A stretch of 62,375 bases of DNA from a virus: IMG/VR virus record IMGVR_UViG_3300008218_000011, positions 1 to 62,375 of that record; one strand, given 5' to 3'. Below the pieces are notes generated by a model. The model was not told the DNA's origin. It saw nothing but the letters and a program-made list of their open reading frames with translations, and did not search any database. The translations under genes were made by a program, and so were the position numbers. This document shows, in pieces, positions 6,977 through 15,673 of the stretch. Position 1 is the stretch's first letter. Every line of letters begins with the position of its first letter.

Positions 6977-7386
6977 TTAAGGAGACTGCGCCCAACGAAC
7001 CATACGGAACACCAGATCAAAACGCTGGAGCTTAATAGGGCTAACCAAAACATAATCATGTTCATCCTATCATATGGTTTTTCTTCTTCAATTAATTCGG
7101 CGACTTTGTTTAAGTTATCTTTATTTCGCTTTACTTCAGAAGTATTTGCTTCTTCTTTATTTGTAGTTTTCGCTTTAACTATTTTCGGCTGTATCACTTT
7201 TAGTTTTTGTAAAGTTGGTTTTCTTATTTCTAGTTCTCTTGTATTAGTTATTTCGGACTTCTGCGAAAAGTGGGTGACTTGACCGCCTCTGTGATTTCCC
7301 TGCCTGTTATTTGTTGTTGTGCAAGAGGTGAGTGCGCTCACTATTATGACGAGCATCAAGATAGGCTTTCCAATATTTATTTGCAT
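6973..7386 (-). CDS. candidate unimolecular spanin (lipobox plus C-terminal membrane segment)
   Basis: 137 aa. The N-terminal signal ends in lipobox LTSC and is followed by a long polar periplasm-type stretch (residues ~25-105, Lys/Glu-rich). A C-terminal membrane helix follows (MIMFWLALLSSSVLIWCSVW). Lipid anchor at one end and inner-membrane helix at the other is the u-spanin layout (e.g. phage T1 gp11, about the same length), which fuses outer and inner membranes at lysis. No endolysin or holin is visible nearby, so the assignment rests on topology alone. Confidence 0.5.
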   Translation of the reverse strand: MQINIGKPILMLVIIVSALTSCTTTNNRQGNHRGGQVTHFSQKSEITNTRELEIRKPTLQKLKVIQPKIVKAKTTNKEEANTSEVKRNKDNLNKVAELIEEEKPYDRMNMIMFWLALLSSSVLIWCSVWFVGRSLLK

Positions 7387-7582
7387 TTATATTAGTTTGT
7401 TTTGCGACTCTCCAATTACCATTTTTCTCTTGGTAAATTTTATTTATTTGCGCTTCGTAATGTAAGCTGGCATAATATTGAGGCTTATTATTTAAATCTA
7501 TTTGTTGAGGGCGGTTAAAAACGCATCCGCAACCAAATATACACCAAATAATGGCAAATCCAAATTTCTTCAAAATACTCAT
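7307..7582 (-). CDS. small lipoprotein overlapping the spanin candidate
   Basis: 91 aa. Signal peptide with Cys-containing lipobox (FGCGC), then polar residues (PQYYASLHYEAQINKIYQ...). Its last ~80 bases overlap the start of 6973-7386 in another frame. Nested lipoprotein/membrane gene pairs are typical of spanins, so the two may form an o-/i-spanin-like set. Confidence 0.55.
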   Translation of the reverse strand: MSILKKFGFAIIWCIFGCGCVFNRPQQIDLNNKPQYYASLHYEAQINKIYQEKNGNWRVAKQTNINANKYWKAYLDARHNSERTHLLHNNK

Positions 7583-7656
7583 TTTATATTGTTATTTCGC
7601 CTAAATTGTTTAAAATGGGGCTAATTTAATGAAAAATTCGATAAAGTTTCGGCGGT

Positions 7657-7971
7657 CTACCAGCCACTTTTTTCACTAACTTTTTCCAATATTTCTTCTT
7701 TGAGTTGCGCCAAACTTGACAACAAATCTTGTGCAGTTTGCTCGCCATCAACAGACAGGAGTTTATGATTTACTAATTTATTTAGTGCTTCTGCCAATGT
7801 TGCATAGTAACCAAGCCTAACCCATTTAAATTTATTTGTAGTTGGTTTCGCTTTTCCTTTACTGCCATGTCTGCCAAAAGGATTACGAGGATTAAGTTTA
7901 ATATACTGTTCAATAACAACATTTAAATCATCCAATTTACTAATACGATAGTTATCAATTTGCAATTTCAT
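7657..7971 (-). CDS. 104-aa phage-type protein, unknown
   Basis: YRISKLDDLNVVIEQY, a Gly/Lys loop, then WVRLGYYATLAEALNKLVNH and a long amphipathic helix. The G-YY-TL-EAL pattern is common in small phage proteins. Function unknown. Preceded by a ~160-nt leader. Confidence 0.6.
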   Translation of the reverse strand: MKLQIDNYRISKLDDLNVVIEQYIKLNPRNPFGRHGSKGKAKPTTNKFKWVRLGYYATLAEALNKLVNHKLLSVDGEQTAQDLLSSLAQLKEEILEKVSEKSGW

Positions 7972-8129
7972 AATATTAATTATATAGTTATTTGCGATAA
8001 TTAGAGATTTCGCACTACCCTAAAGTATTTTGCGATATTCTATTTCTCTGCAATTTGTTAGTGTTTTTTCCTTTATTATATAAGTTACGCAAGTCAGTTG
8101 CTTTTTGCTTGTTCCTTTATTATCTATCA

Positions 8130-8158
8130 AGTATATGGTAAATAATTATCAAAGTCAA
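8130..8158 (-). promoter_or_regulatory. promoter with long leader
   Basis: TTGACT, 17 nt, TATACT. The leader (7972-8123) has the direct repeat ATAATAAAGGAA twice and no convincing ORF. Confidence 0.7.
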
Positions 8159-8162
8159 GGAT

Positions 8163-8381
8163 TTATTTCTTCAAAGGCTTTTTATTCTTGTGTTTGAAGA
8201 TACTGATTTCTGTATGCGGATCATGGGGAAAGGTTGCGAATATTTCACCGCCCATTTGCATCACACACATCTTTGCATATCTGTAAGCTGTCTTGGCTCC
8301 AAGTTGTGTTGAATAGGATGCTTGCCATGCTCCTTTGCTATTGTAAACCAAATAACGAATGGGGATTTTTTTATTTTCCAT
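8163..8381 (-). CDS. 72-aa protein, unknown
   Basis: IPIRYLVYNSKGAWQASYS, a helix (GAKTAYRYAKMCVM), then EIFATF... with a basic tail. The strand-helix-strand layout resembles the 2611-2835 product. Unknown function. Confidence 0.5.
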   Translation of the reverse strand: MENKKIPIRYLVYNSKGAWQASYSTQLGAKTAYRYAKMCVMQMGGEIFATFPHDPHTEISIFKHKNKKPLKK

Positions 8382-8433
8382 TATATGCTGATGGAAGAAT
8401 AGATTGTAAGCTCTTTATTTAATTTATATTTAA

Positions 8434-8700
8434 TTATGAGACTTCGATAAGAGCATCATGTATGATATGCCTTGTCTTGTAATCCAAAATCCTGCCATCT
8501 TCATCTTGCGGAAGCTCATCCAGTACAACATTAAAATCAACATCAAGAAGTTGTGAGAGGCAAGCGACCTTTCGGTAAATGCCAATTTCTTTGTATTTAA
8601 GAATCGCCCAAGAAGCATCCACTTGCGCTTCATTTGCTTTGTTGATTGAATTGACTAGCGTTGTTGCTGGTGCTTGAGTTTCTACTGTTGCGAGTGTCAT
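8434..8700 (-). CDS. 88-aa protein, unknown
   Basis: MTLATVETQAPATTLVNSIN..., mainly helical, ending DALIEVS. Lies between two terminator-like or promoter-containing gaps. No family recognised. Confidence 0.5.
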   Translation of the reverse strand: MTLATVETQAPATTLVNSINKANEAQVDASWAILKYKEIGIYRKVACLSQLLDVDFNVVLDELPQDEDGRILDYKTRHIIHDALIEVS

Positions 8701-8730
8701 TATATATTTATTAATTTAGATTAAAGAATA

Positions 8731-8762
8731 AAATGGGGCGAGATTTTCTCGCTCCCATTTTT
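8731..8762 (-). terminator. hairpin terminator after the rII genes
   Basis: ATGGGAGCGAGA pairs with TCTCGCCCCAT around an AAAA loop, flanked by T-rich tracts on both strands; probably bidirectional. Confidence 0.6.
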
Positions 8763-8768
8763 AAGATT

Positions 8769-8894
8769 TTAATTTATGCCGTATTTATTCAGTTCCTTGG
8801 GGTAATCATTTGAATCCCAATTTAATGAGACGAGAGTCTGAATCCCAACAAAACTTTTATCCAGAGATTTCGGAACGACTTGTTTTCGCCCCAT
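8769..8894 (-). CDS. 41-aa protein starting inside rIIB
   Basis: An ATG in the +1 frame of the rIIB 3' end, preceded by AGAGGAAATTG, opens MGRKQVVPKSLDKSFVG... and runs past the rIIB stop to YPKELNKYGIN. Good ribosome site and protein-like composition. A frameshift extension of rIIB is the alternative. Confidence 0.45.
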   Translation of the reverse strand: MGRKQVVPKSLDKSFVGIQTLVSLNWDSNDYPKELNKYGIN

Positions 8895-9885
8895 CAATTT
8901 CCTCTACATAGTAGTCCAAGTTCTCGGCAATTTCAATAATTTCTTTAGTTGAAACCGACACGCCCTTCATGCGAGACTGCACTTGTTTTATCGTAGGATT
9001 AATTCCTTCTGCATGACGATTTTCAATATAGTTACGAATCGCTAATTCATTTGCAGACAAATCATCATCCCATGAATCTTCACCTTCATCCTCATATTCT
9101 TCATCCCAATCGGAATCATAATCACAATCTTCATCAACATAGACAGGCTTTGCCCATTCCTTACGACCTTCAGTAATCTCGTTAATAACCTCATACTTGC
9201 ATACTCGCAACTTTTGATATTGAGAATCATTAGGAACACTTACAGCGTCCTTGGGGTCAAAACGAACGACCATTAGTTTGCCTTCTGCTCCAGCCCAACT
9301 ATCTGCATAGTCGAACGAACCAACGTGAAATCCATAGGAACAACCCCGATTAGGGTCATCATCTACACTCCTGCGCTTCATTTCAAGAACCTGACCAACA
9401 CTATTATCGAACTTGCCAGAATAATTATCTTTATAATCATTTGCTACGCCTTTATAGCCAATAACATAGCCGTCAGGGTCAACAGGGAGTTCCTTGTAAT
9501 TAAGAAAGTTATACAACTGCTCCACCGAATGATGTGAAGGATTGTCCAGCAACCTTTCAATGAAATTGAAAATCGGAGAAGGGTCTTTAATGCCCATCCT
9601 CATAAGAGACAACAGCTTGTCAATAACAACTCCTGCGAGCTTTTCTTGCTCACCAGAAGAATGATTGTAATAAACATCTCCATCCTTGATTTCGACATTG
9701 CCGTGAGCATAATCCTCAACTGCACTTTTGGTATCCACCAACTTTACAACTTTATCATATTCTCCATCCAATAGGGCTTGACGCACTTGATGAAAGTTAA
9801 TATTGTCATTGCGAACAGTATGAACCTGTCCATCAAAAAACAATGTGATTGCGTTCTCTCCGAGATTGTAAGCTACTTTTTGCAT
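8857..9885 (-). CDS. rIIB: rIIB-like protein
   Basis: 342 aa from MQKVAYNLGENAITLFFDGQ. T4 rIIB-type layout: N-terminal domain, central LLSLMRMGIKDPSPIFNFIE and VDPDGYVIGYKGV...GFHVGSFDYA, and an acidic stretch (residues ~275-300). rII proteins act at the membrane in exclusion and lysis-inhibition phenotypes; their biochemistry is unclear. A long upstream frame extends to 9948, but the ATG at 9885 has AAAGGAAAA before it. Follows rIIA in the usual order. Confidence 0.85.
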   Translation of the reverse strand: MQKVAYNLGENAITLFFDGQVHTVRNDNINFHQVRQALLDGEYDKVVKLVDTKSAVEDYAHGNVEIKDGDVYYNHSSGEQEKLAGVVIDKLLSLMRMGIKDPSPIFNFIERLLDNPSHHSVEQLYNFLNYKELPVDPDGYVIGYKGVANDYKDNYSGKFDNSVGQVLEMKRRSVDDDPNRGCSYGFHVGSFDYADSWAGAEGKLMVVRFDPKDAVSVPNDSQYQKLRVCKYEVINEITEGRKEWAKPVYVDEDCDYDSDWDEEYEDEGEDSWDDDLSANELAIRNYIENRHAEGINPTIKQVQSRMKGVSVSTKEIIEIAENLDYYVEEIDGAKTSRSEISG

Positions 9886-9919
9886 AATGTTTTTTCCTTT
9901 TCTGATTTTGTATGATAAT

Positions 9920-9948
9920 ATTCTACTAAATGTTTGTCGATCTGTCAA
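9920..9948 (-). promoter_or_regulatory. promoter for rIIB
   Basis: TTGACA, 17 nt, TAGAAT on the minus strand. Confidence 0.7.
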
Positions 9949-9965
9949 GAACTTTCCGATAATAA

Positions 9966-12221
9966 TTACACTTTTGTTGAGTTTAATTCATCAGTTTGTT
10001 TGATGTAATTGACTACCTTCTCTGCATTGTCAGAGGAAAATCTCCAGCCGTAAAATTCAATCATTTCCATCATGGGATAATTTGAATCAATATTCTTTTC
10101 AATCATCTCCTTGGTGAGTTCTGGCTTGTAGGGTTCCTGCTGTTTCTTCGACCACTCATGGCTATAAGCATCCCTATCAATCCCAAGAAGATAAGTAAGC
10201 AAATACTGAACCTTATTTAAGGTAGCGTGGACATAATTTCCATTCTGCATGGGAGGCAAGTATTTAATAGCCCTCATTAGAATATGGGAATCATCCAAGT
10301 GCTTCTTGCATTGCTCTATAAACTTCTCGCAATTAATGTAATTTAAATTAGCGATTGCAGACATAGACCTTTCGTTGGCGTATCTCTGCCAGAGTTCGGG
10401 CGTAATAACCTTATCAAGATTTTGCTTCAACCAAACTTTAAAATGTGTCCATTTAGAATCGTCTAGCTTTTCAACGTCCTTGCGCCTAACTCCATAAACT
10501 TTTATTTGCAACTTATCCTTGACTACGGATGATTTTAGGAAATTAACAATATCCATTGTATCCATAACCTTCTTATCTGTTGCATCCACAATGCCATAAC
10601 GTAAGATAGGAACATAAATGCCTTCAGTTGGAACGTCATCTTTGTCAAGGTCATCCCAATTATTTTGGTCTGTTCTACTTTCACCATCATCCTTGAGTTG
10701 AAACATTTTAACGTGCTGACGAGAACCTGCGCCAAGTTTAGATGCTCCACCAGCGGAAACATATCCACTTTTAGACTTATCCACCTTTGAGAAATAATTT
10801 ATACGATTATCGTCAACCTTATTAAACTCATGCTCATCATAAAACTTTTTCTTCCAAGCTGAATCTCTGAACCAAATCATATATACATTGTTTGCATCAG
10901 AATTTTCTTTAAATAAAGTCCTAGCTTTTAATGCCAAGCCATGATTTGAAGGACAATCGTTAATCGCAAGCAAATTATCTTTGTGGCAAGTGAACCTGTC
11001 TACAAGTTTACTTTTGACTTTAAACCCATCTGTATTTGCGGAATCATCTTCCTTCCAGTAATGACGAATTGTTATTTCTGGAGTTTGCCAATCAGTCCTT
11101 GGCTTATTGATAACTGGGCTATCAATATTAATTCCCTTCCACTTAAAACTACCCTTCAAGACCTCTTGAATAGAGTATGGCAAGCTATTAACAATAGACG
11201 CATAGTTGCACTTCGCTTCATAATAGTCAGATGCATCGCCCAACTTTTCTTGTGCAATTTTCTCCAAGTCGGTTTTAATAACTTCAATTTTGTCTTTAAT
11301 TGCCTGTTGAGTGCGCTTGGTATATTCCAAGCCTTCACGACTAGGAGAAATATTTAACTCTCCAATATCAAATTCGACCCACAAGTTGTCCAGACAAAGA
11401 ATGTCTTGATACTTGCCGTCAAGATTCTGAATAGAGTTATGGTCAATAGGGTAGCCGATATTGCCCATAATGGCAATCGTCTGATTACGACTTCCATAAT
11501 TACGCTGACGATGATAATAGCTATAACTACTACCATTGCCTTCTTCTTCGTAAAGTTTCCAGCACTCACCACTTAATGCAACAGATTTTTCTTCTATTTT
11601 ATCCTCGCCTAGATTTTTAATGTCGGGAGTGAGTTTAAAATAACGAAATAATTTAAGCGATTCTTCCCTAAACGTATCTACGTCATTATCTGCTACCGAT
11701 ATGACAATTTCCATGCCATCCTTTTCGGTTGTGGGAGATGAATCCATAAGAATAATTTTGCCTTTAGATGATTCATCAATTTGGGCGTTGTAAGAATTTT
11801 TTGTCCCATTATTGTATGAGATAACGCCAAAATTGTCTCCATAGGCAAATCCTGCCTTACATCCAATGCCTAATTGTCCAGTAAATGCGTTAGAATTACG
11901 TTTGGTGGACTTACAATAACGAGTATAAAGATTACGAATTTCTTCATCCGTTAATCCAGTTCCATAATCCCTAACCTTAAAGGTTGGCTCAAACTTTGTA
12001 GGTAAAGTTACCTTAACTGGCAAATCGGGCTTGCCAACTTCCGCATGAGCGTCTATGGCATTTGTGGTATATTCCCGAATAACTGCCAAAGGCTTATTGG
12101 AATAAATTTGATTTCGTAGCAAATCAATGACAAAGGAAATGTCCTCTTGGTCAATACCAAATTCGGATTCCTCAAAGTCATGTGAGCGAACTAATGTGTG
12201 TGTCTTTTGTGTAGCAATCAT
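9966..12221 (-). CDS. rIIA: rIIA-like protein (GHKL ATPase)
   Basis: 751 aa, about T4 rIIA length. GHKL ATP-binding motifs: EYTTNAIDAH (N box), DYGTGL (G1) and GQLGIGCKAGFAYG (G2). Then the rIIA core with FDIGELNISPSREGLEY. Hsp90-like ATPase fold; works with rIIB. Promoter at 12260-12287, ending in GAGGAAG. Confidence 0.9.
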   Translation of the reverse strand: MIATQKTHTLVRSHDFEESEFGIDQEDISFVIDLLRNQIYSNKPLAVIREYTTNAIDAHAEVGKPDLPVKVTLPTKFEPTFKVRDYGTGLTDEEIRNLYTRYCKSTKRNSNAFTGQLGIGCKAGFAYGDNFGVISYNNGTKNSYNAQIDESSKGKIILMDSSPTTEKDGMEIVISVADNDVDTFREESLKLFRYFKLTPDIKNLGEDKIEEKSVALSGECWKLYEEEGNGSSYSYYHRQRNYGSRNQTIAIMGNIGYPIDHNSIQNLDGKYQDILCLDNLWVEFDIGELNISPSREGLEYTKRTQQAIKDKIEVIKTDLEKIAQEKLGDASDYYEAKCNYASIVNSLPYSIQEVLKGSFKWKGINIDSPVINKPRTDWQTPEITIRHYWKEDDSANTDGFKVKSKLVDRFTCHKDNLLAINDCPSNHGLALKARTLFKENSDANNVYMIWFRDSAWKKKFYDEHEFNKVDDNRINYFSKVDKSKSGYVSAGGASKLGAGSRQHVKMFQLKDDGESRTDQNNWDDLDKDDVPTEGIYVPILRYGIVDATDKKVMDTMDIVNFLKSSVVKDKLQIKVYGVRRKDVEKLDDSKWTHFKVWLKQNLDKVITPELWQRYANERSMSAIANLNYINCEKFIEQCKKHLDDSHILMRAIKYLPPMQNGNYVHATLNKVQYLLTYLLGIDRDAYSHEWSKKQQEPYKPELTKEMIEKNIDSNYPMMEMIEFYGWRFSSDNAEKVVNYIKQTDELNSTKV

Positions 12222-12259
12222 GTTTTTTTAATTTCAGTTTTTAATCTTAATCTTCCTCA

Positions 12260-12287
12260 AGTCTGACAGGTCTGGAGGGAAAGTCAA
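12260..12287 (-). promoter_or_regulatory. promoter for rIIA, 16-bp spacer
   Basis: TTGACT, 16 nt, CAGACT, with CTGT before the -10 as in other members of this class. Confidence 0.55.
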
Positions 12288-12305
12288 GGACTTTTTTAAT
12301 TTTTT

Positions 12306-12716
12306 TCAAAAAGGTGTGTCGGCAATGCTCGGTGAAGCTATTTGCTTTGCCGATCCTGTTGCCTTGAGCCGTGCTTTCGCTGGCTCTGACAAGGTTGCCT
12401 CATAAGCATCTGCTGGACTAAATAGTTCTGCCTCTAGCCGTTTATTTTTCGGAAAATGTTGTGGAGCTAACTTCAATTTATTGTATTGTTGTCTTTTCTG
12501 TTTTTTCTGTTCAGTTAAAATACCTTGCTCCACGGCAAAAATTATAAGATTAGTTAGGTCGTCCTTCTTTATCTTGATTCTTTTTATATCGTTAATGTGT
12601 CCATCGTAGCCATTAGTTCCACCTTCGATTATTTCTTCATCAACAGAATAAGTTTTGTTGTATAGGTCAGGCTGATTTTCCCTTATCCTATATCGCATAG
12701 TTTTTTTCTTACTCAT
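12306..12716 (-). CDS. 136-aa basic protein, unknown
   Basis: Start at MSKKKTMRYRIRENQPDLYN. IKRIKIKKDDLTNLIIFAVE and a Lys/Gln-rich helix follow. The frame is open further upstream to a TTG at 12806, but that would overlap an 18-codon upstream ORF. Unknown function. Confidence 0.5.
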   Translation of the reverse strand: MSKKKTMRYRIRENQPDLYNKTYSVDEEIIEGGTNGYDGHINDIKRIKIKKDDLTNLIIFAVEQGILTEQKKQKRQQYNKLKLAPQHFPKNKRLEAELFSPADAYEATLSEPAKARLKATGSAKQIASPSIADTPF

Positions 12717-12780
12717 TGTATTTAAAATAAAGTTTCCAGCTTTTATGGGATTACTGGAAGGCGATGAAAAGTAACCACAG

Positions 12781-12837
12781 TCAACAAATACGAACCTGCG
12801 CCCCAATGCCTTTTTTAAGAAATTCTTTGTTGATCAT
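12781..12837 (-). CDS. 18-codon upstream ORF
   Basis: MINKEFLKKGIGAQVRIC begins almost at the start point predicted from promoter 12844-12871, so the message would be leaderless or nearly so. It ends 65 nt before the 136-aa gene. Possible leader peptide; weakly supported. Confidence 0.3.
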   Translation of the reverse strand: MINKEFLKKGIGAQVRIC

Positions 12838-12843
12838 GTAATA

Positions 12844-12871
12844 AGTCTGACAGATTTTTAGGGAATGTCAA
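12844..12871 (-). promoter_or_regulatory. promoter, 16-bp spacer
   Basis: TTGACA, 16 nt, CAGACT. Almost the same -10 region as the rIIA promoter (CTGTCAGACT). Confidence 0.55.
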
Positions 12872-13266
12872 ATCTTTTTTAAGAAATCTTTCACCGAGTT
12901 AGCCAACTGAAAAAAAGAATAAAATTCGCTATCATCCATTTCTCCACCACTTCCCCAAGAAAAAACATAATCCTTGCGGTCATTGCTATAAGTAATATTC
13001 GTTACTGACTTTGGGCGATAAGAATAAGAGTGACCACTTGGATTCCATTGGGTTGGTGGATGATAATGGGTTTGGGTATGCCCATTGTAAATTACTTGCG
13101 CTGTCTTACGCTTCGCTTTGATCTGCGATAACCTAATTACAAATGTATCGTCAGGATAATCCTCTGCCTTGCATTTAGGTAAATGGTCTACCTGCATACC
13201 TTTTGTTATAGTATTAACTAACCACTTAACAGGATGTGGGAGATTTGGCTGATTGTAATTATTCAT
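12868..13266 (-). CDS. 132-aa protein, unknown
   Basis: MNNYNQPNLPHPVKWLVNTI... with His/Pro-rich middle (THYHPPTQWNPSGHSYS) and Asp/Glu end. Possible nuclease or metal-binding fold, but no motif I can name. Confidence 0.5.
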   Translation of the reverse strand: MNNYNQPNLPHPVKWLVNTITKGMQVDHLPKCKAEDYPDDTFVIRLSQIKAKRKTAQVIYNGHTQTHYHPPTQWNPSGHSYSYRPKSVTNITYSNDRKDYVFSWGSGGEMDDSEFYSFFQLANSVKDFLKKI

Positions 13267-13269
13267 TAT

Positions 13270-13527
13270 TTATAATGTAGTTAAGAACTCTTTATATTTT
13301 TTTGATATTCGTGCGACTTCTTCTAGCTTTTCCCAATTATCTTTTTCTATTCTTAAATAAGTGTCGCTATGTTTAATAATTTTGCCAATGGTAAATTTGT
13401 AGGATATAAGTAGACTCCTTACTCTTTCGGGAAAGTATTCGGTTTTATATTTTAATAAATTTCGCTTGATGTCTTGTAAGCGTTTAATATAAAACTTTAT
13501 TGACTCGTAGTGTTTGGAGGCTTCCAT
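13270..13527 (-). CDS. 85-aa helical protein, unknown
   Basis: MEASKHYESIKFYIKRLQDI..., Lys/Tyr-rich helices throughout, 3 nt upstream of the next gene. Confidence 0.5.
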   Translation of the reverse strand: MEASKHYESIKFYIKRLQDIKRNLLKYKTEYFPERVRSLLISYKFTIGKIIKHSDTYLRIEKDNWEKLEEVARISKKYKEFLTTL

Positions 13528-13546
13528 ACATTATATTACACTTTTG

Positions 13547-13846
13547 CTACATAACATACTCTAATGTATCGTCAATACTATTGATAAAAATAGGGGTGCT
13601 TTCTCCAGCGTATGCTCCTGCGACATTATAATCATAAAACTCTACGGCATCCTCATAAGACATTCCATCTCTTTCTTGAAAAATTTTTATAACTTCTCCT
13701 GCATCATAAACCAACCGCATATTTCGGCTCTGTCCATTCCATGAATCTGTCCAGCCAATACAAGCCTCGTCTAATCCATCTGCTCGCAGGATTTCTTCAT
13801 CTTCATGCCTATCGGCAAAGTCATCTATAATTTTAGCTTTATTCAT
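13547..13846 (-). CDS. 99-aa acidic protein, unknown
   Basis: Start at MNKAKIIDDFADRHEDEE, overlapping the upstream stop. Contains GLDEACIGWTDSWNGQ and MSYEDAVEFYDYNVAGAY, resembling small phage proteins with an E-A-x-E-F-Y-DYN-AGAY pattern. Function unknown. Confidence 0.55.
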   Translation of the reverse strand: MNKAKIIDDFADRHEDEEILRADGLDEACIGWTDSWNGQSRNMRLVYDAGEVIKIFQERDGMSYEDAVEFYDYNVAGAYAGESTPIFINSIDDTLEYVM

Positions 13847-13847
13847 T

Positions 13848-14066
13848 TTAAAAAGGGAAAGGTTGCTTGTTATTGAGAAATTGTGCATATCGTGTTTCAC
13901 GATTGGATGCCCAAATCCTAATTAATTCATATTCTTCCATAAAGATTCTATTAACAGTAGACTGAACTTCTTTCTCTATTTCTTCTGCTAAATATTCTCT
14001 GGCATATTCGCTTGCCATATTAATATCTTGGTTTGCTTCTAAAACTTTTTTTATAATATCCTTCAT
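13848..14066 (-). CDS. 72-aa helical protein, unknown
   Basis: MKDIIKKVLEANQDINMASE..., helix-rich. ATGA overlap with the 77-aa gene upstream. Confidence 0.5.
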   Translation of the reverse strand: MKDIIKKVLEANQDINMASEYAREYLAEEIEKEVQSTVNRIFMEEYELIRIWASNRETRYAQFLNNKQPFPF

Positions 14067-14296
14067 TCTTCTTTGTTGTGTCCTTGGGTTTGTTGGATAC
14101 AGCCTTCCGTAGTCGAGTAATCAAATACTTTTGTTTCATTAACAAAATAAGACTCAACCATATTTGTCGCTTCCCTTATTTCATCTATCTTTGTTCCAGC
14201 TTTAGAATAAGGAGTATGCTTTAATGCGTCATCTAAATAACTTGCATAGGCATCGCAAGACTCTAAAACTTTTGTAACGGCTTCTGCTATTTCCAT
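14063..14296 (-). CDS. 77-aa protein, unknown
   Basis: MEIAEAVTKVLESCDAYASY... helical. The ATG shares a base with the preceding TAA (TAATG). Confidence 0.5.
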   Translation of the reverse strand: MEIAEAVTKVLESCDAYASYLDDALKHTPYSKAGTKIDEIREATNMVESYFVNETKVFDYSTTEGCIQQTQGHNKEE

Positions 14297-14466
14297 TAAT
14301 ATTCATCCTCCATTGGAGCGTTCATCTTATCCTTAACAGCTTGAACCCAAGAATTAACTGTTTCTACTGCCATTATTATTTTTGCGGAACTATCTTTACT
14401 CGCAGGAAACGCCCAGTACCGCTTCACTTCTTTGTCTAATACTTTAAGTGCTTCCTCTATATTCAT
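14296..14466 (-). CDS. 56-aa protein, unknown
   Basis: MNIEEALKVLDKEVKRYWAF... ends MNAPMEDEY. Amphipathic helices. Fits between neighbours with TAATG coupling. Confidence 0.55.
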   Translation of the reverse strand: MNIEEALKVLDKEVKRYWAFPASKDSSAKIIMAVETVNSWVQAVKDKMNAPMEDEY

Positions 14467-14467
14467 A

Positions 14468-14674
14468 TTAGTTTAATTCTTTTATCTTTACAGTTATGTG
14501 ACAATCGTCCTTGTCTCTCAAGATAATTAAGTTAACTGAATTATTTTTTTCGAGTATTTGTTTCGTAAGCCACTCCAAATCTGATTCGTCTAAACCTGCA
14601 AGGGTATCACCTTGTTGGAAATTACGATGCTTCCAGAGTTCCTGTCTAAACCAATTCGCAGATTTTGTAAACAT
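14468..14674 (-). CDS. 68-aa protein, unknown
   Basis: MFTKSANWFRQELWKHRNFQ... ends in a beta strand VNLIILRDKDDCHITVKI. Starts immediately after the glycosylase-like gene. Confidence 0.5.
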   Translation of the reverse strand: MFTKSANWFRQELWKHRNFQQGDTLAGLDESDLEWLTKQILEKNNSVNLIILRDKDDCHITVKIKELN

Positions 14675-14675
14675 T

Positions 14676-15431
14676 TTATTTCTCCAAGCAATATGACCAG
14701 TAGCGACTGTTGCGCTTACCTTGAATCTTGTTCCAATATAATTCTCTCACTACTCCATAGCCCAGCCCATGTTCCTCGCACTTGTCAAGCCATTTTTGCT
14801 CAAGTTCTTCATAACGAACCAGCGATGGAGTCCCTTTCTTCTTTACATCCCAACCAAGGAAGCGGAGCAAGTGAACATCCAAGCAACATACAGACGCTTC
14901 AACAGGGAAACTTAAATTAAGAACAAAGGAAGTCTTTGCCAAGCCAATTCCATAAGTTTCTTTAGAGAGCCTGTTGCGACATTCCTGCCAAGTTTCATTG
15001 TTTTTCTTATAAAACTGTTTGGGATTAGCCCGAAACTTACGAGTAAAGTCCCAAAGTGCCTTATAGCGCATACTTGTCAAGCCTAATGAGCTATTTTTAA
15101 TTATCTCCATAAGACGCTTCTTGGAAATAGTCCAAGACAAATCTTGAGTTAAAGCATTGTAACCTCTGACGTTGTTTTCCCAAGTCGTATGGATGCTACA
15201 AAAAGCAAAAATCCAACGCTTAAAATAATCTACATCATTTTTTACTTTAATACCTTCCCAATATTCGGTTCCCTCTTTGACTTTTCCATAGGTCAAGCCA
15301 TCAATAAAAGAATCAAGTGTTAGTTCCTTCTTTTTGCGAACAGGTCGAAACTCCTCAAAGGGAAGAATAAGTTGGGCTTCCAGTTTCGGGTCAACGAATA
15401 ACGAATCTATTATCTTTGCAATTTTCATCAT
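14676..15431 (-). CDS. second HhH-GPD-type DNA glycosylase-like protein
   Basis: About 251 aa from MMKIAKIIDSLFVDPKL. HhH region KETYGIGLAKTSFVLNL, with lysine, followed by CLDVHLLRFLG, with the aspartate, spaced as in the family. Upstream helices carry W and R residues typical of the fold. Base-excision activity is inferred. TTGACA lies 30 bases upstream but the -10 is poor. Confidence 0.6.
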   Translation of the reverse strand: MMKIAKIIDSLFVDPKLEAQLILPFEEFRPVRKKKELTLDSFIDGLTYGKVKEGTEYWEGIKVKNDVDYFKRWIFAFCSIHTTWENNVRGYNALTQDLSWTISKKRLMEIIKNSSLGLTSMRYKALWDFTRKFRANPKQFYKKNNETWQECRNRLSKETYGIGLAKTSFVLNLSFPVEASVCCLDVHLLRFLGWDVKKKGTPSLVRYEELEQKWLDKCEEHGLGYGVVRELYWNKIQGKRNSRYWSYCLEK

Positions 15432-15475
15432 GCAACCATTCAAAAGCATTTTTGGGCAAATGTCAACTAAAAAAT

Positions 15476-15673
15476 TTAAAAATGTTTTCTCCGCTTGTAG
15501 CGGTCTATAATTTCACAGAAAAATTTATGGAACTTTCTTTCTTCGTCATTGAGATAAAATTCCATAATGAGTGCCAGCATCTCCTTGATGCCTTCCTCGC
15601 CATAATCGTCAGCCTCTTGCATTGCAATCGACAAGGCTTGCGTAAGGCGGTCATAGCTTTTATTTAATTTCAT
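15476..15673 (-). CDS. 65-aa acidic helical protein, unknown
   Basis: MKLNKSYDRLTQALSIAMQE... ATGA overlap with the ligase gene, so likely co-translated. Unknown role. Confidence 0.5.
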   Translation of the reverse strand: MKLNKSYDRLTQALSIAMQEADDYGEEGIKEMLALIMEFYLNDEERKFHKFFCEIIDRYKRRKHF

